Translations under genes and position numbers: made by a program
From: Candidatus Merdivicinus intestinavium
GTDB taxonomy: Bacteria; Bacillota; Clostridia; Oscillospirales; Ruminococcaceae
Length of the DNA stretch: 64,000 bases
Assembly (NCBI GenBank): GCA_018713245.1
Contig: DVFM01000033.1
Location: 1 to 64,000 of the forward strand
Reading direction: 5' to 3'
The notes under the pieces: generated by a model
Seen by the model: the letters and a program-made list of their open reading frames with translations, nothing else
Databases searched by the model: none
Told to the model about the DNA's origin: nothing
Shown: positions 44,368-53,155 of the stretch, in pieces
How the letters are laid out: every line of letters starts with the position of its first letter
Position numbering within the stretch: position 1 is the first letter of the stretch

Positions 44368-44413
44368 TTCAGGCCGGACTGTGCTACAATAATGCTGCAC
44401 GGACCGGCCTGAA
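44368..44413 (+). promoter_or_regulatory. stem-loop with an embedded -10 element before the GH35 gene
   Basis: TTCAGGCCGG (44368-44377) pairs with CCGGCCTGAA (44404-44413), and an inner GTGC/GCAC pairing extends the stem. The loop side contains TGCTACAAT, an extended -10 (TACAAT at 44385-44390) with no good -35. It could be an internal promoter, an attenuator, or an mRNA-processing hairpin. Confidence 0.35.
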
Positions 44414-44434
44414 TTGATGAAGGAGGGATTTCAC

Positions 44435-46564
44435 ATGCAGGCGTTGGAATGGAAAGACGGACTTTTTTACCGGGACGGCAGTCCCGCGCTGATGATTTCG
44501 GGGGAATTCCACTATTTCCGCGTTCCCAAAGGGGACTGGCGGGACCGGCTTCGGAAATGGAAGGCGGCGGGTGGAAATACCGTCGCCACCTATATCCCCT
44601 GGCTCATCCATGAGCCGGCGGAAGGGGAATACAGCTTCGGAGAACACGATTACGACGACCTGGAAGGCTTTCTGCGGACCTGTCTGGAAGAAGGCGTGCA
44701 GGTTGTGGTCCGCCCCGGACCGTATCAGTACAGTGAGCTGCGGTATTCCGGCCTGCCGGGGTGGCTCTGCGAGGGATATCCCCAGCTGCTTGCCCGCCGG
44801 CTGGACGGGTCGGTGTTCGGAAAGAGCAGCATCTCCTATATGCATCCTCTGTTTCTGGAAAAAGCGGAGAAGTGGATTCGCAAAGTCTGCGGCCTTCTGG
44901 CGCCCTGGTGCGCCGGGCGCGGCGGCCCCATCGTGGCCGTCCAGCTGGACAACGAGGCGGTGGGGATTCACACCTGGTTCAATGACGGCTGGTACGACTA
45001 CAATCCCGACACCTTCGGCTTCGGAAACCCCGATGGGCGGTGGCCGCGGTTCCTGCGGGAAAAATACGGGACGGCCGAAGCCCTCTCGGAGGCGTGGGAA
45101 TGCAGGGTTGACAGCTTTGCCGATGCGGCGCCCCTCTGCCAAAAGGCGGAAAGCCGGGGCGGCATCCGGCGGCTTCGGGATTACGAGCAGTGCTATCTCG
45201 CCCAGGTTTCGGATTATTTTGCGCTTCTCCGCAGCTGGATGACCGAGAGCGGGCTGGACCTGCCCTATATCCACAATTCGCCCAATCCGGATGCCAACGG
45301 GGACTTTTTCGAGATTGCGGACCGCATGGGACCCCGGTTCCTGCTGGGAAGCGACCATTACTATAACCTCAATCAGAACTGGAAGCAGAATAACCCCACG
45401 CCCCAGTACGCGGTGCGGAATTTTATTTCCCTGGAAACTCTGCGCAATCTGGGCGTGCCGCCCACGGTGCTGGAGATGCCCAGCGGTTCCGCGTCGGACT
45501 GGCCGCCTATTCTGCCGGAGGACGCCCGGGCCGCCTATCTGGTCAATCTGGCCGTGGGCATGAAGGGAGTTAACTACTACATCTACACCGGCGGTCCCAA
45601 TGTTCCGGGAACCGGCAGCACCACCGACCTGTATGACTACGGCGCGCCGGTTTCCGCTTTCGGCGAATGCCGCCCGCTTTATTACGTCCAGCAGGAAGTC
45701 CACCGGCTGTGCGGGGAATACGCTCTGGCGGAAAGCCGGCTGCTTTCGGACTTCACCGTCGGATATGACCGGGAGATGCAGCGCGCGGACTGCTATCAGG
45801 GCTACCGCGAGGAGGGGTTCCTCTCTCCGGGGCAGGCGTGGGAGTTCACCCGGGCGGGGCTGCTGACCACCGCCTTCTGCTCCGGCATTACCCCTTCCCT
45901 CTGCGATCTGACCCGCTTTGTGCCTGATCCGTCCAAGCCGGCCGCGGTCGTGACCGGTTCGGTCCTCTCCCGGGCGGCCCAGGAGAATCTGGCGGAATTT
46001 CTAAACCGGGGCGGCAGGCTGATGATCGGCCCCGAACTGCCGGTTCTGGACGAGGAACTCCGTCCCTGCCGGATTTTGGCCGACGCCGCCGGCATTTCGC
46101 CGGAACAGCTCTCCCGGGAACGGGGCACGCTGGACATGGACGGCGTCCCCAATATCATGCCGGAAACCGCGCCGGTTTCCATCCGGCGGGAGGGCGCTTT
46201 GGAGGAGCTTGTCCGCATCCGGGAAAACGGACACGCCGTCTCCGCCCTCTTCCCGGCGGGAAAAGGGCAGGTCCTCTGGAACGGCTTTGGCTGGTCCCAC
46301 GGCCGGCATGAGCACAACGACGCCCTGGAGCGGCTTCTGGGGGCGCTGGGCGTCTGCCCGCGGATTTCCAAGTCGGACAGGAATCTGTTCGCCGTGGTAC
46401 ACGCCGCAAAGGATGGGCTGCTGCTGTTTGTGCTGAATCTCTACTCCGCGCCGCTGGCCGCAGATTTCCGCGTGCGCACGGAAAGCGGAGAAGCGCGCTT
46501 CGATGGGCTGCGTCTGGCGCCGATGGAAGTGCGCGTTTTGAAAATCCCCAACGGGGAAAATTAA
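44435..46564 (+). CDS. GH35 family beta-galactosidase
   Basis: A 709-aa enzyme that removes terminal beta-linked galactose. The N-terminal barrel shows clear GH35 motifs: ISGEFHYFRVP (about 21-31), AGGNTVATYIPWLIHEP, VVVRPGPYQYSE, and AVQLDNEAVG with E174 as the general acid/base. E346 in PPTVLEMPSG is the best nucleophile candidate. Residues about 480-560 resemble a GATase-like domain (LAEFLNRGGRLMIGPELP), and a small beta domain ends the protein. AAGGAGG precedes the ATG at 44435. No signal peptide, so the galactoside is probably cut after import by the locus 3 transporter, alongside the next gene's fucosidase. Confidence 0.85.
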   Translation: MQALEWKDGLFYRDGSPALMISGEFHYFRVPKGDWRDRLRKWKAAGGNTVATYIPWLIHEPAEGEYSFGEHDYDDLEGFLRTCLEEGVQVVVRPGPYQYSELRYSGLPGWLCEGYPQLLARRLDGSVFGKSSISYMHPLFLEKAEKWIRKVCGLLAPWCAGRGGPIVAVQLDNEAVGIHTWFNDGWYDYNPDTFGFGNPDGRWPRFLREKYGTAEALSEAWECRVDSFADAAPLCQKAESRGGIRRLRDYEQCYLAQVSDYFALLRSWMTESGLDLPYIHNSPNPDANGDFFEIADRMGPRFLLGSDHYYNLNQNWKQNNPTPQYAVRNFISLETLRNLGVPPTVLEMPSGSASDWPPILPEDARAAYLVNLAVGMKGVNYYIYTGGPNVPGTGSTTDLYDYGAPVSAFGECRPLYYVQQEVHRLCGEYALAESRLLSDFTVGYDREMQRADCYQGYREEGFLSPGQAWEFTRAGLLTTAFCSGITPSLCDLTRFVPDPSKPAAVVTGSVLSRAAQENLAEFLNRGGRLMIGPELPVLDEELRPCRILADAAGISPEQLSRERGTLDMDGVPNIMPETAPVSIRREGALEELVRIRENGHAVSALFPAGKGQVLWNGFGWSHGRHEHNDALERLLGALGVCPRISKSDRNLFAVVHAAKDGLLLFVLNLYSAPLAADFRVRTESGEARFDGLRLAPMEVRVLKIPNGEN

Positions 46565-46576
46565 GGAGGAATCATT

Positions 46577-47872
46577 ATGTATCGTTATCCGCTTCCCACT
46601 CCCAAGCAGGAAGAGTGGGCCAATATGGAAATGGGCGTCATTATCCATCACTGCATGGAAACCTACCATCCGGAGATTCCTATGAGCGAGTGGAAAACCT
46701 CCCCGGACAAGATGCCGGCGGAATCCTTTGCGCCCACCGACGAGAATACCGATCAGTGGATGGCGGCGGCCGCCGCTATGGGGGCCAAGTACGCGGTGCT
46801 CGTGACCAACCATGTCACCGGCTTCTCCCTGTGGCCCACCAAGGAAAATGATTATTCCATCGCGAAATCCCCGTATCAGGACGGCAAGGCGGACATTGTG
46901 CGGGATTTCATCGCATCCTGCAAGAAATACGGCATCAAGCCGGGCCTTTATTACTCCACCGGCTGCAACGGCTACTGCGGCATCAACGACGCCACTGCGA
47001 AGGACTATTTTTCCCCGGAATACCAGTCCTATGTCCGGATGGTGGAGCGCCAGCTCCGGGAAATCTGGGGCAATTACGGCGAGCTCTTTGAAATCTGGTT
47101 TGACGGCGGCGTCATTCCCCACAGCCTGGGCGGCCCGGATGTTGTAAGCCTCATTCGGGAGTACCAGCCCAACGCCATCTGCTTCCAGGGACCGAAGGAG
47201 CATTTTCAGAACCTGCGCTGGGTCGGCAACGAGCGGGGAATGGCTCCCCTGGACTGCTGGTCCACCTCCAAAAACAACACCTGCGGCTTCGGCGGCACGG
47301 AAGAGGACGACGTGATCGGCGTGGGCAACCCCGACGGCCAATACTGGATTCCTGCGGAGACCGACATGGGCAACCGCCGTCAGGAGGCCTTCGGCGGCGG
47401 CTGGGGCTGGGCGGAAAACGAGGAGCACCTGGTCTACCCGGCCGAGGAGCTGCTGGAACGCTACATCACCTCGGTGGGACGCAACTCCAACCTGCTCATG
47501 GGCATGTGCATCAGCAAGCGCGGCCACTTTGAGGACGCCGCGCAGTTTGAAGAATTCGGCCGGCTGGTGAAGGACCTGTACCGCAGCCCCATCGCTTCCT
47601 GCCGCGGGAACGGCGGCGAATTCACCCTGGAGTTTGACCAGCCTGAAATGGCCCGGAACCTGATTATCATGGAGGATATCCATTACGGCGAGCGGGTCCG
47701 CCGCTTTGACGTGGAAATCCTTACGGATTCCGGCTGGGAGCCTTTCTTCGAGGCGCACTGCATCGGCCATAAGCGCATTATTCCCGTCGGGCGCGCAGTC
47801 CGCGGCGTGCGTCTGAATATCCGCGAAGCGGTGGATACGCCGATTATCAAGGACATGACGCTCTACCGCTGA
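46577..47872 (+). CDS. alpha-L-fucosidase-like protein, GH29 (third, divergent)
   Basis: A 431-aa GH29-type protein, 12 bp after the GH35 gene and preceded by AAGGAGG. The nucleophile segment is intact: FEIWFDGGV with D176, and the barrel strand PGLYYSTG is present. Two normally conserved fucose-binding motifs are altered: FIHWG becomes IIHHC (residues 22-26) and KHHDGF becomes NHVTGF (78-83). The C-terminal beta domain (about 330-431) is present. This suggests a changed specificity rather than loss of activity, since the rest of the fold is kept. No signal peptide. Confidence 0.8.
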   Translation: MYRYPLPTPKQEEWANMEMGVIIHHCMETYHPEIPMSEWKTSPDKMPAESFAPTDENTDQWMAAAAAMGAKYAVLVTNHVTGFSLWPTKENDYSIAKSPYQDGKADIVRDFIASCKKYGIKPGLYYSTGCNGYCGINDATAKDYFSPEYQSYVRMVERQLREIWGNYGELFEIWFDGGVIPHSLGGPDVVSLIREYQPNAICFQGPKEHFQNLRWVGNERGMAPLDCWSTSKNNTCGFGGTEEDDVIGVGNPDGQYWIPAETDMGNRRQEAFGGGWGWAENEEHLVYPAEELLERYITSVGRNSNLLMGMCISKRGHFEDAAQFEEFGRLVKDLYRSPIASCRGNGGEFTLEFDQPEMARNLIIMEDIHYGERVRRFDVEILTDSGWEPFFEAHCIGHKRIIPVGRAVRGVRLNIREAVDTPIIKDMTLYR

Positions 47873-47970
47873 ATCTGAAGCGGGAGCGCTGTGACGGCGA
47901 ATTTCCAAGCGGATTTCAGGCTGCCAAAATAATATTTTGCGGTTTTTCGCACTTTTTCGCATCCCCTGCC

Positions 47971-47999
47971 TTGACAGGCGGGGGATCGTCTGTTATAAT
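47971..47999 (+). promoter_or_regulatory. promoter of the thiamine operon
   Basis: TTGACA (47971-47976), 17-bp spacer, TATAAT (47994-47999): a consensus promoter directly ahead of the TPP riboswitch. The stretch 47873-47970 has no gene and no clear terminator for the GH29 gene. Confidence 0.92.
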
Positions 48000-48007
48000 A
48001 AAGAAAA

Positions 48008-48105
48008 ATACGGGGGAGCTTGTATCGGCAGGCTGAGAGGAAGTCCACCTACTTCGACCCTTATACCTGATGCGGATAATGCCGTCGTAGGAAGTCAGAT
48101 TTGCT
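48008..48105 (+). ncRNA. TPP riboswitch (THI element)
   Basis: Conserved thi-box blocks are plain: GGGGGAGC, GGCTGAGAGGAAG, GACCCTTATACCTGATGCGG, ATAATGCCGTCGTAGGAAG. A terminator follows it, so thiamine pyrophosphate should stop transcription of the thi genes. Confidence 0.97.
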
Positions 48106-48130
48106 TTTTGGAAGCTGGACCTTGCTTTTT

Positions 48131-48166
48131 CCCGGGGATACCGTTGAGGGTATCCCCGGTTTTTTG
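48131..48166 (+). terminator. expression-platform terminator of the TPP riboswitch
   Basis: CCGGGGATACC (48132-48142) pairs with GGTATCCCCGG (48149-48159), followed by seven T residues. It lies between the aptamer and thiS and should form when TPP is bound. Confidence 0.92.
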
Positions 48167-48192
48167 CGTTTGCAGGTATTAAGGAGGTTTAC

Positions 48193-48387
48193 ATGGTAAC
48201 AGTGAACGGAACGAAGGCGGACATTGCCGGCATGACGGTGGCCGCCTATCTGGCTTCGGCCGGCTATGACCCGGCCCGTGTGGCAGTGGAGCAAAACGGA
48301 GCCATCGTGCCGAAAGCCCGGTACGATGCGGCAGTATTGAATGACGGCGATTCGGTGGAGGTCGTCAGCTTTGTGGGGGGTGGCTGA
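48193..48387 (+). CDS. thiS: sulfur carrier protein ThiS
   Basis: A 64-aa ubiquitin-like sulfur carrier. It begins MVTVNGTKADI and ends VSFVGGG; the C-terminal Gly-Gly is adenylated by ThiF and then thiocarboxylated to give sulfur for the thiazole ring. AAGGAGG precedes the ATG. First gene of the operon, 2 bp from thiF. Confidence 0.95.
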   Translation: MVTVNGTKADIAGMTVAAYLASAGYDPARVAVEQNGAIVPKARYDAAVLNDGDSVEVVSFVGGG

Positions 48388-48389
48388 GT

Positions 48390-49025
48390 TTGCTGCCTTC
48401 CAGAGAGGAGATGGACCGCGCCCTGCGCCGGCGGGCCGGCGGGGAGCTGCGGGATCGATTTAAGGGCGCGACGGCCGCAGTCTGCGGCCTGGGGGGCCTT
48501 GGCTCCAACATTGCCGTTTCTTTGGCCCGCGCGGGCGTCGGGACGCTTCTCCTGTTCGATTTTGACCGGGTGGATGTGTCCAACCTGAACCGGCAGCAGT
48601 ATAAAGCGGCCCAGGTGGGGATGGAAAAAGCCCTGGCCCTTGCGGAAAATCTCCGGGAAATTTCCCCCTATACCGCCCTGCGGCCCCATGTCGTGCGGCT
48701 TACGGAGGAGAATGTCCCGGAGCTGCTGGCGGAAGCGCAGGTAATCTGCGAAGCCTTCGACCGCCCGGAGGAAAAGAGCATGCTTGTCAACGCCGTGCTG
48801 GAAAAGCTGCCGGACGCTTACCTGGTCGCCGCCTCCGGGATGGCGGGGCTCGGGTCGGCCAACAGCATCCGGACGCGGCGGGTAGCCGGGCGCTTCTACC
48901 TCTGCGGGGACGGCGTCAGCGGCGTTTCTGAGGAAACGGGCCTTTTTTCCACCCGTGCGGCGCTTTGCGCGGCCCATCAGGCCCATATGGTCCTGCGGAT
49001 TCTCGCAGGGGAGTTTGACGTTTGA
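48390..49025 (+). CDS. thiF: ThiS adenylyltransferase ThiF (short type)
   Basis: An E1-like enzyme (211 aa) that adenylates ThiS. Nucleotide-binding motif [12 protein letters not shown], then [17 protein letters not shown]. It is shorter than E. coli ThiF and lacks the CxxC zinc pairs and the C-terminal sulfur-relay cysteine region, matching the short ThiF group of anaerobic Firmicutes. The start codon is TTG at 48390, 2 bp after thiS, so translation is probably coupled. Confidence 0.93.
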   Translation: MLPSREEMDRALRRRAGGELRDRFKGATAAVCGLGGLGSNIAVSLARAGVGTLLLFDFDRVDVSNLNRQQYKAAQVGMEKALALAENLREISPYTALRPHVVRLTEENVPELLAEAQVICEAFDRPEEKSMLVNAVLEKLPDAYLVAASGMAGLGSANSIRTRRVAGRFYLCGDGVSGVSEETGLFSTRAALCAAHQAHMVLRILAGEFDV

Positions 49026-49044
49026 AAGAAAGAAGGAAAATCAC

Positions 49045-49818
49045 TTGAAAAACAACGATACGCTGGTCATCGGCGGCCATGAATTTCACTCCAGATTTAT
49101 CCTGGGGTCCGGGAAATATTCGCTGAAGCTCATCGAAGCGGCTGTGCGGGACGCGGGGGCGGAAATCATCACCCTGGCGGTCCGCCGGGCCAATACGAAG
49201 GAACAGGAAAATATCCTGGATTACATCCCGAAGGGCGTGACCCTCCTTCCCAACACCTCCGGCGCCCGGACGGCGGAGGAAGCGGTCCGCATCGCCCGCC
49301 TGGCCCGGGAGCTGGGATGCGGCGATTTTGTCAAGATTGAGATCATGCGGGACACCAAATATCTCCTTCCCGACAACGCGGAAACCATCCGCGCTACCGA
49401 AATCCTCGCGAAGGAGGGGTTTGTGGTCATGCCCTACATGTATCCGGATTTAAACGCCGCCCGGGACCTTGCAAACGCGGGAGCGGCCGCCGTCATGCCG
49501 CTGGCGGCGCCCATCGGTTCCAACAAGGGCCTTGCGACCCGGGATTTTATCCAGATTCTGATTGACGAAATCGACCTTCCCGTCATCGTGGACGCCGGAA
49601 TCGGACGTCCCTCCCAGGCCTGCGAGGCCATGGAGATGGGCGCGGCGGCCATTATGGCCAACACGGCGCTGGCCACCGCGGGGGACCTTCCGCTGATGGC
49701 GGCGGCTTTCCGCCAGGCCGTCGAGGCGGGACGCAAGGCGTATCTGTCCGGCCTGGGCCGGGTTCTGGCCCGGGGCGCCAGCGCATCGGACCCGCTGACC
49801 GGCTTCCTCCGGGATTAA
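49045..49818 (+). CDS. thiG: thiazole synthase ThiG
   Basis: A 257-aa barrel enzyme that builds the thiazole phosphate from DXP, ThiS thiocarboxylate and dehydroglycine. Motifs: [18 protein letters not shown], the Schiff-base lysine in [34 protein letters not shown] and the phosphate-binding [11 protein letters not shown]. The start codon is TTG at 49045 with AGAAGGA upstream; the longer frame overlaps thiF and is rejected. The C-terminal [21 protein letters not shown] is typical. Confidence 0.95.
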   Translation: MKNNDTLVIGGHEFHSRFILGSGKYSLKLIEAAVRDAGAEIITLAVRRANTKEQENILDYIPKGVTLLPNTSGARTAEEAVRIARLARELGCGDFVKIEIMRDTKYLLPDNAETIRATEILAKEGFVVMPYMYPDLNAARDLANAGAAAVMPLAAPIGSNKGLATRDFIQILIDEIDLPVIVDAGIGRPSQACEAMEMGAAAIMANTALATAGDLPLMAAAFRQAVEAGRKAYLSGLGRVLARGASASDPLTGFLRD

Positions 49819-49830
49819 GGGGGGACCAGC

Positions 49831-51084
49831 ATGGATCAGCAGTTTTTCGTCGATTCTTCCTATCTTTCCAAAGAGGCGCTGGAAAAAAAGCACCGCCTGG
49901 AAACGGACCCGTCCTTCCGCACAAACCACATGGAATATCTGCCCGGCATGGAGCAGATTCACTCGGACGTCTGTCAGAAGGTCCTCTCCCAGATGGATTC
50001 CTACGACCCCTCCCGCTACACCGCGCGGGACGTGAAGGCCGCGCTGGAGCATGAAACCTGCTCCGTCGAGGACTTCAAAGCCCTTCTTTCCCCGGCGGCG
50101 GAGCCGTTCCTGGAGCAGATGGCCCAGCGCGCCTGCCAGGAGACCAAAAAGCATTTCGGCAACACCGTTTACCTGTTCACCCCGCTGTATATTGCCAACT
50201 ACTGCGAAAATTACTGTGTTTACTGCGGCTTCAACTGCTACAACCACATCCGCAGAATGAAGCTCTCCTATGAGCAGATGGAGCATGAAATGAAGGTGAT
50301 CGCCGACAGCGGGATGGAGGAGATTCTGATTCTCACCGGCGAAAGCCGCAGCCAGAGCAGCGTGGAGTACATCGGGGAAGCCTGTAAGCTGGCCCGCCGG
50401 TATTTCCGGATGGTGGGGCTGGAAATTTACCCGGTGAACACCGATGAATACCGGTATCTGCACGAATGCGGAGCGGATTACGTCACCGTGTTCCAGGAAA
50501 CCTACGACCGCGTGAAATATGAAACCCTCCATCTGATGGGGCACAAGCGGGTCTGGCCCTACCGTTTCGACGCCCAGGAGCGGGCGCTGATGGGCGGGAT
50601 GCGGGGCGTCGCCTTCTCTGCGCTGCTGGGCCTTTCCGATTTCCGGAAAGATGCGCTGGCCAGCGCGCTGCATGTATACTATCTCCAGCGGAAGTACCCG
50701 GCGGCGGAAATGTCTCTTTCCTGCCCGCGGCTGCGCCCCATCGTCAACAACGACAAAATCAGCCCCCAGGACGTGGGGGAGCGCCAGCTCTGCCAGGTGC
50801 TCTGCGCCTACCGCATCTTCCTCCCCTTTGTGGGAATCACCGTCTCGTCCAGGGAGAGCGCCGCGTTCCGCAACGGCATCGTCCGCATTGCGGCCACCAA
50901 GGTTTCCGCCGGCGTTTCCACCGGAATCGGCGACCATGAGAGCAAATACACCGGAAAGGAGCCGGACGGGGCCGAAGGAGACGAGCAGTTCGTCATTGAC
51001 GACGGCCGCAGCCTGGACCAGATGTATCGGGATATCCAGGGCGAGGGACTTCAGCCCGTCCTGAACGACTATTTGTATGTTTAA
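49831..51084 (+). CDS. thiH: 2-iminoacetate synthase ThiH (radical SAM)
   Basis: A 417-aa radical SAM tyrosine lyase that supplies dehydroglycine for ThiG under anaerobic conditions. The 4Fe-4S motif is C125-ENY-C129-VY-C132, followed by ILILTGES. Its presence instead of the oxygen-dependent ThiO supports an anaerobic host. GGGGGGACC precedes the ATG. Its end overlaps tenI by 8 bp. Confidence 0.95.
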   Translation: MDQQFFVDSSYLSKEALEKKHRLETDPSFRTNHMEYLPGMEQIHSDVCQKVLSQMDSYDPSRYTARDVKAALEHETCSVEDFKALLSPAAEPFLEQMAQRACQETKKHFGNTVYLFTPLYIANYCENYCVYCGFNCYNHIRRMKLSYEQMEHEMKVIADSGMEEILILTGESRSQSSVEYIGEACKLARRYFRMVGLEIYPVNTDEYRYLHECGADYVTVFQETYDRVKYETLHLMGHKRVWPYRFDAQERALMGGMRGVAFSALLGLSDFRKDALASALHVYYLQRKYPAAEMSLSCPRLRPIVNNDKISPQDVGERQLCQVLCAYRIFLPFVGITVSSRESAAFRNGIVRIAATKVSAGVSTGIGDHESKYTGKEPDGAEGDEQFVIDDGRSLDQMYRDIQGEGLQPVLNDYLYV

Positions 51085-51697
51085 GATTTTATGCGTGACA
51101 AACCGCGCCCTCTGCGGCGGGGATTTTCTGGAGCAAATCGGGAAGATCGCCCAAAGCGGCGCCGGCGGGATCATCCTGCGGGAGAAGGACCTGAGCGAAG
51201 GGGAATACCGCAGCCTTGCCGGAAAGGTCATGGAAATCTGCGGGCAGCACGGCACGCCCTGCATCCTGCACAGCTTTGCCGGCGGGGCGGCTTCGCTCGG
51301 CGCTTCGGCCATCCACCTGCCGCTCCCCAGGCTCCGGGAACTGGCTCCGGCGCAGAGGGCGGCGTTCCGCACCGTCGGCGCTTCCTGCCATTCCCTTGCC
51401 GACGCGGAGGAGGCGGAGAAGCTGGGCTGCGCCTATGTGACGCTGGGCCACATTTTTCCGACCGACTGCAAAAAGGGGCTGCCGCCCCGGGGGCTGGAAC
51501 TGCTCCGGGAGGTCTGCGCCGCCGTGTCCGTGCCGGTTTTCGCCATCGGCGGAATCAGCGCGGAAAACATTGCCGCCGTCAAAGAAGCCGGCGCGGCCGG
51601 GGCCTGCGTCATGAGCGGCTTTATGCGCTGCGCCGACCCGGCGGCATATCTGCGGGAATTCCGGAAAGCGGGGGATATTGATGAAATTCAGCCGTGA
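51077..51697 (+). CDS. tenI: thiazole tautomerase TenI
   Basis: A 206-aa ThiE-like barrel. The segment [18 protein letters not shown] closely matches Bacillus subtilis TenI around its catalytic histidine (here H125), and the ThiE pyrophosphate-binding asparagine-aspartate (IND) is replaced by HSF, so it is not a second TMP synthase. TenI converts the ThiG product to the aromatic carboxythiazole phosphate used by ThiE. It overlaps both neighbours (8 bp with thiH, 17 bp with thiE). Confidence 0.85.
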   Translation: MFKILCVTNRALCGGDFLEQIGKIAQSGAGGIILREKDLSEGEYRSLAGKVMEICGQHGTPCILHSFAGGAASLGASAIHLPLPRLRELAPAQRAAFRTVGASCHSLADAEEAEKLGCAYVTLGHIFPTDCKKGLPPRGLELLREVCAAVSVPVFAIGGISAENIAAVKEAGAAGACVMSGFMRCADPAAYLREFRKAGDIDEIQP

Positions 51698-52328
51698 GCA
51701 GCTTTTGCTCTACGCCGTAACCGACCGCGCCTGGACGGGACGCCAGACGCTGTATGAACAGATTGAGTCCGCCCTGAAGGGCGGCGTCACCATGGTCCAG
51801 CTCCGGGAAAAAGGGCTGGCGGAAGCGGAATTTATCAAAGAAGCGGTCCGGGTCAGGGAGCTGTGCGGCCGGTACGGGGTGCCGCTTATCATCAACGACA
51901 GCCTGGAAACCGCGCTGGCCAGCGGGGCGGACGGCGTCCATGTGGGCCTTGAGGACCTTCCCGTCGCGGAAATCCGCCGGAGGGCCGGGCGGGATTTCAT
52001 CATCGGCGCGACGGCCAAAACGGTGGAGCAGGCGAAAAAGGCCGAAGCGGACGGCGCGGATTACCTGGGGGTCGGGGCGGTTTTTCCGTCGCCCACCAAG
52101 AAAAACGCCATCCGGATTACGGTGGGACAGCTCCGGGAAATCTGCGGCGCCGTCTCCATCCCGGCCGCGGCCATCGGCGGCATCGGCAGAGAGAACATGC
52201 CGCAGCTGGCCGGAACGGGGATCAGCGGCGCGGCGCTGGTTTCGGCGGTGTTTTCCGCCGGGGACATTGAGGCGGAATGCCGCCTGCTCCGCAAAATGGC
52301 TGAGGAGGTTGTGCACGGTGGAAAATAA
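51681..52328 (+). CDS. thiE: thiamine-phosphate synthase ThiE
   Basis: A 215-aa enzyme that joins HMP-PP and carboxythiazole phosphate into thiamine phosphate. Motifs: [43 protein letters not shown] and [16 protein letters not shown], as in true ThiE proteins. The ATG at 51681 has GGGGG upstream (a TTG sits 3 bp before it). It overlaps the tenI end. Confidence 0.93.
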   Translation: MKFSREQLLLYAVTDRAWTGRQTLYEQIESALKGGVTMVQLREKGLAEAEFIKEAVRVRELCGRYGVPLIINDSLETALASGADGVHVGLEDLPVAEIRRRAGRDFIIGATAKTVEQAKKAEADGADYLGVGAVFPSPTKKNAIRITVGQLREICGAVSIPAAAIGGIGRENMPQLAGTGISGAALVSAVFSAGDIEAECRLLRKMAEEVVHGGK

Positions 52329-52350
52329 AGCGGGACCCGGGCGGGAGCGC

Positions 52351-53142
52351 ATGAAAACTGCCCTGACCATCGCCGGAAGCGACTCCGGCGGGGGGGCCGG
52401 CATCCAGGCGGACATCAAAACCATGACCGTGCACGGCGTTTACGCCATGTCCGCGGTGACGGCGCTGACCGCACAGAATACGCTGGGCGTTTCAGAGGTG
52501 CTGCCGGTCCCGCCGGATTTCCTGGAAAAGCAGCTGGACGCGGTGTTTGAGGACATCCCTCCCGACGCCGTCAAAATCGGGATGATCCCTTCGGAGGAGC
52601 ATGTCCGGGCCATCGCCCGGCGGCTGCGGAAATACGGGGCGGGAAATATCGTCGTCGATCCGGTCCTTTCCTCCTCCAGCGGCGCCAGCTTTCTGCATCG
52701 CAGCCAGGCGAAGGCGCTGGCGGAGAAGCTGTTCCCCCTGGCCGCCGTTGTCACCCCCAATATCCCGGAAACGGAGGCGTTTACCGGCCTTAAAATCGCG
52801 GGCAAGCCGGATATGGAGGAGGCAGCCAGGCGCATCAGCCGCACCTACGGCTGCGCGGTGCTCTGCAAGGGGGGACACAGCGCGGGGGGCGCGGACGATT
52901 TTCTCTTCGCGGACGGAAAAGGGCTCTGGCTGGAAAGCCCCCGCATTCCAAACCCCAACACCCACGGGACCGGCTGCACCCTTTCCAGCGCCATTGCGGC
53001 CAATCTGGCGAAAGGGTATCCGCTGGAAGCGGCAGTCAGGCGCGGGAAGGATTATCTTACCGGCGCAATCGCCGCCATGCTGGACCTGGGCCGCGGCAGC
53101 GGGCCGCTGAACCACGCCTATCAACTGACCAAACGACCTTAA
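52351..53142 (+). CDS. thiD: hydroxymethylpyrimidine/phosphomethylpyrimidine kinase ThiD
   Basis: A 263-aa kinase that phosphorylates HMP and HMP-P. Motifs: [16 protein letters not shown] at the N-terminus, and the anion-hole region [14 protein letters not shown] near residue 210. The ATG at 52351 is used; an in-frame GTG at 52318 would add a non-conserved extension overlapping the end of thiE. It lies 13 bp from thiC. Confidence 0.95.
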   Translation: MKTALTIAGSDSGGGAGIQADIKTMTVHGVYAMSAVTALTAQNTLGVSEVLPVPPDFLEKQLDAVFEDIPPDAVKIGMIPSEEHVRAIARRLRKYGAGNIVVDPVLSSSSGASFLHRSQAKALAEKLFPLAAVVTPNIPETEAFTGLKIAGKPDMEEAARRISRTYGCAVLCKGGHSAGGADDFLFADGKGLWLESPRIPNPNTHGTGCTLSSAIAANLAKGYPLEAAVRRGKDYLTGAIAAMLDLGRGSGPLNHAYQLTKRP

Positions 53143-53155
53143 CAGGAGGATGATT

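Noticed and set aside
46001..47962. 653-aa minus-strand frame over the GH35 and GH29 genes
   Set aside because: Crosses two clear genes and an intergenic region without a start signal; shadow.
49450..51372. 640-aa minus-strand frame over thiG and thiH
   Set aside because: Opposite conserved thiamine genes, no motif.
51077..51697. Second thiamine-phosphate synthase
   Set aside because: The [10 protein letters not shown] motif and loss of the IND residues fit TenI, not ThiE.
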